From the NCBI GenBank assembly GCA_964358485.1, contig CAYHPY010000086.1, forward strand, positions 1 to 16,065: DNA of 16,065 bases, written 5' to 3'. The notes below the pieces were generated by a model that was not told where the DNA came from, did no database searches, and saw nothing but the letters and a program-made list of their open reading frames with translations. Of the stretch, positions 6,321 through 11,722 are shown piece by piece. The stretch is from CAYHPY01 sp964358485. Its GTDB lineage: Bacteria > Elusimicrobiota > Elusimicrobia > UBA1565 > UBA9628. The number at the start of each line of letters is the position of its first letter. Positions within the stretch are counted from its first letter, which is position 1. The translations under genes and the position numbers were made by a program.

Positions 6321-8326
6321 ATGAAAATGAAAGCGCGCCTTCCAAGGAAGATTCCGGAGCCTTTTCCCGCTTTATGGCCAGCCCCGCCAAAGTTTTGGGC
6401 TTGGCCGGGGCATTAAGCCTGGCGGTCGTCGGGGGCTGGTGGCACTCCCTTCAGGACCCAACCGATGCCGCGGTCGCGGCCGATCTGCCCACCGTGCAGG
6501 GCCCGGACGGCAAGGAGCGCCCCTTCGCCTGGGGCGCCACCGCCCAATGGTCCAAGCCGGCGAAACCGAAATGGTTCGGCTGGTTGGGCTCTTCCAAATG
6601 GAAAAACCGCGCCCCGAAGGCGGCCGAAGAAGTCGCCGCGGTCCCGGCCGCGGAGCTCAAGACATCCCCCCAAACCGAGCTCGCCCCCGTGAATTTCTCC
6701 GGGGCAAATCGGGGACCGTCTTTAGGATCATCCCTCGGCGGCGCGCGGCCCCAAGCGGCCACCGCTTCGTTTCTTTCCGCGCGGGACGCGGCGCCCCCGG
6801 CGCAAATACAAAAGCCGGGAAGCGTTTCTCCCGCCGCCGAAGCGGCATTGGCCGTCGCGCAGAATAGCGCCCCGGCGCCCGAGAAGCCGCGCGCCATGAT
6901 GGGAAGCGTGCTTTTGGGAGAATTGGCCGAAGCGGTCGGGGGAACCGCCCGGGCCGGGTCGGGCGGCGCCGCCCCTTCGGAGACGACCTTCAACGCCGGG
7001 GCCATCAGCGGCTCGCCCGCGGGCCCGGCTTTTGCCCTTCCCGAAAGCCGGACGGGCAAGGCCGCCCCGGCGGGCGGCGGGGGACCGATCCTGGCCATGG
7101 CCGGCGGAGGCGGGGCCGGGGGACCCATCGCGGCGTCCGGCCCCCGCGGATCGAAATCCGCCCCCGGGGGTTCGGCGGGTTCCGACACCGGGATGACCCA
7201 GCCTCCGCCCAATTCCGGTTATGTGACGGCTCCCTCCCAGACGCCTCCGGCCCAAGGCGGCGGCGCGGGGTCCGGAAATAGCGGGGTCAGCACCGGCGGG
7301 GGAACGGCGATGAGCTCTCAAATCCAAGCGCAGGCCGATCATTTGCAGCAAGCCATCAAATCCGTCGTCTCCGAAGCGGCCCAACCCGGAGTGGCCGCCG
7401 AGCAGGGGGAACTCAAGGAGAACAAGGACAACTCGCTGCGCGCGCAATTCGCGGCGTCCGGCCTGGAGCGAAAGCTCAAGGACGACATGAAATTCTTCTC
7501 GGGCGGCGTCACCGCGGGGCCGGCGGTCCGCCCGGACGTCGCCAATCGGGCGGCCTCGGCGGCTTCCTCGGTGGGGCAGGCCATGGGGTCCTTCCTCGGC
7601 GACGTGGTCAAGTCGATGGAATCGGACCTCAAGATCAAGGACCAACTGAAAGAATTCAACAAGGTCCTATCGGATGGATCGAACTGCATGGGCGGAGTGC
7701 AAAAAAGGCTGACCGATGGGGCGTCCAATCCCGACGCGGATTCGGCCTGCCTGGCGGCCTCCCGGGCGGCGTGGGGGCACAAGGTCAAGCTTCAATTGAC
7801 CAACCAACAGATTCGCGCCAGCGTGGCGCCCCGGCTCGACGGCGGGGCCGGCCAATTGGGAGAGATCGACCGCAACAACCACGGCAAGGGCATGAAGGTC
7901 GCCGGCTGGCTGGACACCGCCCGGGGAAAACTCCGGGGGGAGAAACAGGCCCTGGCGGATCTCGACAAGGCCCTCAAGCAGGAGGCCCGGGACAAGGACA
8001 AGAACCGAAAGGCCGTCGCGGCTCGGGCGGGAAAACGGACCGCCCTTGAGGCCGAGCGCGTCAAGGCCGTCGCCTCCGCGGTCCTGGGCATGAACCTCCC
8101 CGCGACGCCGGAGGAGAAAAACATTCTGACCGAGGCCTTGACCGGCGGAGGCGCCTCGCTGGCGGGCGCCGCGTCCTCCTGGAAACAGGTCGAGTCGGAT
8201 CCGAAAAACCCCAACCACCTGACCTTGTCGAACGATTCGACGCTTCAGAGCGTCTCGCAGCTTCGCCGGGCCGTGAAGGTTTTAAAAGACCTCAAGAAAC
8301 GCGCCGCCGCCCAGGAGAAGAAATAG
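6317..8326 (+). CDS. Membrane-anchored protein of unknown function, Ala/Gly/Pro-rich with helical C-terminal region
   Basis: I do not recognise this 669-residue protein. A charged N-terminus (~1-24) is followed by one hydrophobic helix at ~26-42 (VLGLAGALSLAVVGGWW). This is probably an uncleaved anchor with the bulk exported. Residues ~45-335 are low-complexity Ala/Pro/Gly/Ser, with Gly-rich runs near 253-270 and 313-330, and probably disordered. Residues ~335-669 are helical and charged. They contain Lys/Arg-rich coiled-coil-like stretches (~540-585 and 645-669) and two cysteines (C457, C478) that could pair if exported. ATG 6317 is the only good in-frame start and overlaps the stop of the preceding mini-ORF. 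It follows the receptor kinase but has its own promoter. It could be a cell-envelope scaffold or kinase substrate, which is speculation from position. Confidence 0.7.
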   Translation: MNENESAPSKEDSGAFSRFMASPAKVLGLAGALSLAVVGGWWHSLQDPTDAAVAADLPTVQGPDGKERPFAWGATAQWSKPAKPKWFGWLGSSKWKNRAPKAAEEVAAVPAAELKTSPQTELAPVNFSGANRGPSLGSSLGGARPQAATASFLSARDAAPPAQIQKPGSVSPAAEAALAVAQNSAPAPEKPRAMMGSVLLGELAEAVGGTARAGSGGAAPSETTFNAGAISGSPAGPAFALPESRTGKAAPAGGGGPILAMAGGGGAGGPIAASGPRGSKSAPGGSAGSDTGMTQPPPNSGYVTAPSQTPPAQGGGAGSGNSGVSTGGGTAMSSQIQAQADHLQQAIKSVVSEAAQPGVAAEQGELKENKDNSLRAQFAASGLERKLKDDMKFFSGGVTAGPAVRPDVANRAASAASSVGQAMGSFLGDVVKSMESDLKIKDQLKEFNKVLSDGSNCMGGVQKRLTDGASNPDADSACLAASRAAWGHKVKLQLTNQQIRASVAPRLDGGAGQLGEIDRNNHGKGMKVAGWLDTARGKLRGEKQALADLDKALKQEARDKDKNRKAVAARAGKRTALEAERVKAVASAVLGMNLPATPEEKNILTEALTGGGASLAGAASSWKQVESDPKNPNHLTLSNDSTLQSVSQLRRAVKVLKDLKKRAAAQEKK

Positions 8327-8349
8327 CGGGGGCGTCGACGGACGGCAAA

Positions 8350-8358
8350 TGCTAGAAT
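8350..8358 (+). promoter_or_regulatory. Extended -10 promoter of the engB cluster
   Basis: TGcTAGAAT (8350-8358) is an extended -10 with no clear -35. The AAATGCTA(C/G)AAT context matches the pilT promoter. The predicted +1 is about 8365, giving a 26-base leader before the engB ATG. Confidence 0.6.
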
Positions 8359-8365
8359 GAATTCT

Positions 8366-8385
8366 CGTCGGGCGCAAGCCCGGCG
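8366..8385 (+). promoter_or_regulatory. 5' leader hairpin of engB with a GCAA (GNRA) tetraloop
   Basis: An 8-bp stem, CGTCGGGC (8366-8373) with GCCCGGCG (8378-8385) including one G-U pair, closes a GCAA loop. It starts one base after the predicted +1 and ends five bases before the ATG, so it fills the whole leader. It could protect the 5' end or control ribosome access. No T-tract follows, so it is not an intrinsic terminator. Confidence 0.5.
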
Positions 8386-8390
8386 GGACC

Positions 8391-8981
8391 ATGACCCAAC
8401 CCCTGGACGCCGTCGAGTACCTGCTCAGCGAAACCGACCCCTCCCGCCTGACCGAATGCGCCGCGGAGGTCGCGTTCGTCGGCCGCTCCAACGTCGGGAA
8501 AAGTTCCCTGCTCAACGCCGTCTGCCGCCGGGACTTGGCCCGGGTCTCCAACACCCCCGGGCGCACGCGCGCCATCAACGTCTTCAAGGCCGGGCATGAC
8601 CGGCGTCTGGTGGACCTGCCCGGTTACGGCTTCGCCGCCGGGTCCGAGGCCTCGCGGGAAGGGTGGGGGCCGATGATCGAAGGCTATCTCAAGAGCCGCC
8701 CTTCCCTGCGCATGATTTTCACCCTCATCGACGCCAAGGTGGGCCCCACCAAGCTCGACCTTCAGATGCTCTCCTGGCTGGAGGCCGAAAAGCTCCCGTG
8801 GCGGCCCGTGGCGACCAAGGCCGACCAGGTGAAGGCCTCCCGTGTCCAAGCCCACCGCCGGGACGTGGCCCACGCCCTGGGCGTGCAACCCGCGGAACTG
8901 GCCTGGGTGAGCGCCCATGAAGGCCTAGGCATGAAGGAACTGCGGGCGGAAGTCACCAACCTGCTCACTCGTGGCGCCTGA
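8391..8981 (+). CDS. engB: Ribosome biogenesis GTP-binding protein EngB (YihA/YsxC)
   Basis: This TRAFAC-class GTPase is needed for late assembly of the 50S subunit in the cytoplasm. The 196-residue product has normal family length. Visible G motifs are G1 GRSNVGKSS (31-39), the switch I/G2 region NTPGRTR (54-60), G3 DLPG (75-78) followed by YGF, G4 TKAD (142-145) and a G5-like VSA (173-175). The stretch VSNTPGRTRAINVF is highly characteristic of EngB. ATG 8391 is the first in-frame start after the predicted promoter and leader hairpin. The gene overlaps the rsgA start by 11 bases and heads a three-gene cluster devoted to ribosome assembly. Confidence 0.93.
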   Translation: MTQPLDAVEYLLSETDPSRLTECAAEVAFVGRSNVGKSSLLNAVCRRDLARVSNTPGRTRAINVFKAGHDRRLVDLPGYGFAAGSEASREGWGPMIEGYLKSRPSLRMIFTLIDAKVGPTKLDLQMLSWLEAEKLPWRPVATKADQVKASRVQAHRRDVAHALGVQPAELAWVSAHEGLGMKELRAEVTNLLTRGA

Positions 8982-9969
8982 AATCGACGGCTCGGACTCG
9001 GACACGGACTGGGTGGACGGGCTCAAGGACCGCGCGCGCCGCAAGCGCGCCAAGCGCCCCCCGACGGACCGCGCCCAGGAGCTCCCCGAGTCCGAAGGCA
9101 ACGCCGTCGTCGCGGAAATTTTCCCCAACCGGGCGGCGGTGCGGCCCGATGGAGCCAAGGACCGGGTCCTCTGCCAATACCGGATGGCCACCTTGGCCTT
9201 CGGGGGCCCCACCCGGGAGCGTTCCCCGGTCTGCGTCGGAGACAGGGTCAAGGTCGAGGCCGGGATCATCACGGGCCGCTGCCTCCGGCGCAACGTATTG
9301 GCGCGCTCGGCCCCCAATTCCCGGGACCCCTTGCTGCACGCCGTGGCGGCCAATTTGGACCATTTGGTCATCGTCGCCTCGGCCCGGGAACCGGCCTTCA
9401 CCCCGGGCATCGTGGACCGCTTTCTGGTCGCGGCGGCCGCGCAGGACATCCAGGCGATCCTGGTCGTCAACAAGTCGGATCTCCTGCCCCCCGGCGGGGA
9501 AAGGCCCTGGTCCCATTACGCCTCGGCGGGAGCCGAAATCGTGGAAACCTCGGCCCTCGGCGGGAGCGGGATCTCGGAGCTGACCGCGCTGATCAAGGGC
9601 CGGGCCGCGGCCTTCTGCGGCCACTCGGGCGTCGGAAAAACCTCCCTTCTGCGGCGCCTGCTAGGTGACGAAAAACTGGGGCGCATCGGAACCTTGAGCG
9701 CCGCCACGGGCATGGGCAAACACACCACCACCGGGGCCATCATGCTCCCCGGGCCCGAGGATTCGGCCTGGATCGACACCCCCGGGATCATGAATTTCAC
9801 TCTCGTGGGCGTCGAGCGGGAAAAACTCCTCGCGCTTTTTCCGGATCTGGCGCGCGCCTCCGCCCGCTGCGGGGCCGATTGCCTCCACGCCCAGGAACCC
9901 GACTGCGCCCTGCGCGGGATGAAACGCCACCAGGGCTACAAGGACATTTTGGCTTCCCTGCGCTCATGA
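8971..9969 (+). CDS. rsgA: Small ribosomal subunit biogenesis GTPase RsgA
   Basis: This is a circularly permuted GTPase that checks 30S subunit maturation and releases RbfA. In the 332-residue product the motif order is G4 NKSD (167-170), G5 TSAL (193-196), G1 GHSGVGKTS (217-225), a TTT switch segment (252-254) and G3 DTPG (269-272). This G4-G5-G1-G3 order is diagnostic of the RsgA/YjeQ family. An OB-fold region precedes it (~45-115). The C-terminal zinc site has C300, C304, H306 and C312, matching the family C-H-C pattern. The N-terminus (~15-30) is strongly basic, as expected for rRNA contact. The start is GTG at 8971, inside the end of engB (11-base overlap). The stop overlaps the next ATG as ATGA. 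Confidence 0.93.
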   Translation: MAPEIDGSDSDTDWVDGLKDRARRKRAKRPPTDRAQELPESEGNAVVAEIFPNRAAVRPDGAKDRVLCQYRMATLAFGGPTRERSPVCVGDRVKVEAGIITGRCLRRNVLARSAPNSRDPLLHAVAANLDHLVIVASAREPAFTPGIVDRFLVAAAAQDIQAILVVNKSDLLPPGGERPWSHYASAGAEIVETSALGGSGISELTALIKGRAAAFCGHSGVGKTSLLRRLLGDEKLGRIGTLSAATGMGKHTTTGAIMLPGPEDSAWIDTPGIMNFTLVGVEREKLLALFPDLARASARCGADCLHAQEPDCALRGMKRHQGYKDILASLRS

Positions 9970-10970
9970 TCGCCTCTCTCCTGGAACCCGCCCTGGCCCG
10001 CCGAGAGCCCCTTTTGGAGAAGCTCCGGGCCGAGGGCACCGATTGCTGGCGGCTCTTTCACGGGATCGCCGAAGGGCTTGCGGGCCTGACCGTGGACCGC
10101 TACGGTCCGTTGACCTTGGCCCAGACCTTTCGCGAACCGCTGGCTCCCGCGGAACTAGCCGAGCTCGAGGAATTTCTGCGCGGGAAATTCCCAGGAGATT
10201 TCAAATTCGCCTACAACCACCGGGGAGAGGACGCCCCCGGAAATTTCTCCAATTGGCACGCCCCGAGCCCGGAGGCCCTGGAGGAAGTCCAATGCGCCGA
10301 GGGGGGAGCCAAATATTTCATTCGCGCCCGCCACCGCGGCCTGGACCCCTGGCTCTTCCTGGACCTGCGCGCCGGGCGCCGGGCCCTGCGCGCCGCCGCT
10401 ACCGGCAAGACGGTTCTCAATCTCTTCGCCTACACCTGCGCGGCGGGAGTTTGCGCCGCGGCCGGAGGGGCCCGGCAGGTTTGGAACCTGGATTTCGCCG
10501 CCTCGGCCCTGGAGGTCGGCGCCCGCAACGCCCAACTCAACGGTTTGCCCAAGGAACGCTTTCAAACCATCGAGACCGACTGCCTGCCCGCCGTGCGCCA
10601 ACTGGCCGGTCTGGACGCGGGGGGCCGGTGGCACCAAAGGAAAACGGTCAAGCGCTTTGAAAAGCGGCCTTTCGACCTGGTCTTCCTGGACCCGCCGACC
10701 TGGGCCAAGGGCCGGTTCGGGGCCGTGGATATCGAGCGGGATTACGCCTCCCTCTTCAAGCCCGCCGTCCTCGCCGCCCGGCCCGGAGGCAAGGTCATCG
10801 CCACCAACCACCTGGCGTCCGTGGACCTGCAAGCCTGGACCGACCAACTGGCCCGCTGCGCGGCCAAGGCCGGGCGGCCCATGAGGGGGCTCACGGTCGT
10901 CGAGACCGACCCCGATTTCCCGTCCTTCGACGGCAAGCACCCCCTGAAAACGGCCGTCTGCGAGGTCTAG
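9966..10970 (+). CDS. Class I SAM-dependent RNA methyltransferase, RlmI/RlmK-like
   Basis: This protein probably methylates rRNA using S-adenosylmethionine. The 334-residue product starts at the ATG overlapping the rsgA stop; a longer in-frame ORF upstream would overlap rsgA and is rejected. The methyltransferase core runs from ~129 to 310. DLRAGRR (133-139) is the family lead-in, VLNLFAYTCAAGV (150-162) is SAM motif I, and NLDFAASALEVGARNAQLNGL (174-194, in two pieces) is motif II with the acidic residue. FDLVFLDPPTWAKG (236-249) carries the DPP catalytic motif of this family. The N-terminal half (~25-100) holds a small beta domain seen in RlmI relatives (GLTVDRYG), but a complete PUA domain is not evident. 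The exact target base cannot be read from sequence. Its place after two ribosome-assembly GTPases supports an rRNA role. Confidence 0.8.
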   Translation: MIASLLEPALARREPLLEKLRAEGTDCWRLFHGIAEGLAGLTVDRYGPLTLAQTFREPLAPAELAELEEFLRGKFPGDFKFAYNHRGEDAPGNFSNWHAPSPEALEEVQCAEGGAKYFIRARHRGLDPWLFLDLRAGRRALRAAATGKTVLNLFAYTCAAGVCAAAGGARQVWNLDFAASALEVGARNAQLNGLPKERFQTIETDCLPAVRQLAGLDAGGRWHQRKTVKRFEKRPFDLVFLDPPTWAKGRFGAVDIERDYASLFKPAVLAARPGGKVIATNHLASVDLQAWTDQLARCAAKAGRPMRGLTVVETDPDFPSFDGKHPLKTAVCEV

Positions 10971-10992
10971 CTTGGCCGCGCCGTTGCGTGTC

Positions 10993-11016
10993 ATGGAGGC
11001 GAGGGGGCACCCATGA
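10993..11016 (+). CDS. Possible seven-codon leader ORF before the cNMP-fold gene
   Basis: ATG 10993 opens MEARGHP and ends at TGA 11014-11016, overlapping the ATG at 11013 as ATGA. This is the same arrangement as at 6288-6320. Here a purine-rich GGAGG/GAGGGGG tract inside the mini-ORF could equally be the Shine-Dalgarno site of the downstream gene, and no promoter places +1 at 10993. The overlap may be chance. Confidence 0.2.
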   Translation: MEARGHP

Positions 11017-11477
11017 AAACCGTCACGGCGCCGGATGCCGTTCCACTCGCCCAATGGATGAAGGACCGGATCGCGCTCTTGGCCGATCTTCCCGAGGACG
11101 AACTCCTGGCCTTGGCCAAAAGCGCCCGTTGCGTCGAATTCGCCCCCCAGGAGACGATCATCCATCAAGGGATGACCATCGACGACCTGCACCTGATCTT
11201 CTCCGGCAAGGCGGCGGTGCGCGTGCGCCCGGCGCCCGGCAAAACCCTGGAGCGCGCGGTCCTGGGGCCCGGGGAGATTTTCGGGGAGACCTCCATCCTC
11301 GAGCACGGCACCGCCTACGCCAGCGTCCGCGCCGAGGAGGCCGTGACGGCCTATCTCATCGGCCAGGAAACCCTCCTGGCCGTCGTGGAAAGCAATCCGC
11401 GCTTCAAGGAACGCCTCCAAGCCCTGATCCTGGCCCGCCGCGCGCAAACCGAAAAACCAGCCCCGGCCGCGGCCTAG
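11013..11477 (+). CDS. Stand-alone cyclic-nucleotide-binding-fold protein
   Basis: This 154-residue protein is one CRP-type beta-roll (~20-135) without the helix-turn-helix of CRP/FNR regulators. The core motif is visible: LIFSGKAAVRV, GPGEIFGETSILEHG (86-99), then AYASVRA. The glutamate of the phosphate cassette is kept (E92). The arginine expected in the RSATV-like segment is replaced by Ala (about residue 101), so classical cAMP/cGMP binding is doubtful. The C-terminal tail is Lys/Ala/Pro-rich. A purine-rich GGAGG...GAGGGGG tract (10995-11007) is one of the few plausible Shine-Dalgarno sites in the window. It could be an effector subunit acting in trans on another protein, or a degenerate sensor. 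Confidence 0.8.
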   Translation: MKTVTAPDAVPLAQWMKDRIALLADLPEDELLALAKSARCVEFAPQETIIHQGMTIDDLHLIFSGKAAVRVRPAPGKTLERAVLGPGEIFGETSILEHGTAYASVRAEEAVTAYLIGQETLLAVVESNPRFKERLQALILARRAQTEKPAPAAA

Positions 11478-11485
11478 CGCAAATT

Positions 11486-11494
11486 TGATAAGAT
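11486..11494 (+). promoter_or_regulatory. Candidate extended -10 promoter of tRNA-Ser
   Basis: TGaTAAGAT (11486-11494) lies in the short AT-rich gap before the tRNA. The predicted +1 is near 11501, leaving an 18-base precursor leader for RNase P to remove. No -35 is evident. Confidence 0.45.
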
Positions 11495-11518
11495 AGCGTC
11501 GGCGGCCATACCCGATTT

Positions 11519-11608
11519 GGAGAGGTGGGTGAGCGGCTGAAACCGACGGTTTGCTAAACCGTTGTACGGCGTAAAGCTGTACCGAGGGTTCGAATCCCTC
11601 TCTCTCCG
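11519..11608 (+). tRNA. tRNA-Ser(GCT)
   Basis: A full class II tRNA of 90 bases is seen. The acceptor stem pairs GGAGAGG (11519-11525) with TCTCTCC (11601-11607), including one G-U pair, and the discriminator is G at 11608. The anticodon arm is ACGGT, loop TTGCTAA, ACCGT, giving anticodon GCT for AGC/AGU codons. The long variable arm has a 7-bp stem (GTACGGC with GCTGTAC), as serine tRNAs require. The T arm is GAGGG, TTCGAAT, CCCTC. The 3' CCA is not encoded and must be added after transcription. Confidence 0.96.
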
Positions 11609-11612
11609 TGCC

Positions 11613-11637
11613 TTTTTTCGGGCGAAGCCCGAAAAAA
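11613..11637. other. 11-bp inverted repeat after tRNA-Ser with T-tract before and A-tract after
   Basis: T6-CGGGC, a GAA loop and GCCCG-A6 form a perfect 11-bp stem. It sits five bases after the tRNA and 17 bases beyond the dinG stop on the other strand. On both strands the U-run precedes the hairpin and the A-run follows it, the reverse of an intrinsic terminator. It may still form a strong 3'-end structure for either transcript. Confidence 0.5.
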
Positions 11638-11643
11638 CCTCTC

Positions 11644-11722
11644 TTCCGTTCCCGTTACTTCCGTTCCTTGCGTTGTTTCCGTATTTTTCCGTTTTTCTTC
11701 CCTTCCGTCCCCGAAATTCCGT
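11644..11722. repeat. Six irregular TTCCGT (ACGGAA) hexamers at the end of dinG
   Basis: TTCCGT begins at 11644, 11659, 11677, 11687, 11703 and 11717, with gaps of 10-18 bases. The stretch is much poorer in GC than its surroundings and encodes the basic tail of the helicase on the minus strand. Two further ACGGAA copies lie in the basic linker of recQ (3555-3620). Confidence 0.5.

Noticed and set aside
8357..8599. Leaderless ORF starting in the engB -10 element
   Set aside because: Its ATG lies within the -10 hexamer itself, upstream of the predicted +1, and the product is Arg/Pro-rich shadow sequence over engB.
11613..11637. Intrinsic terminator for tRNA-Ser or dinG
   Set aside because: In both orientations the U-run precedes the stem and an A-run follows it, the reverse of the intrinsic terminator pattern.
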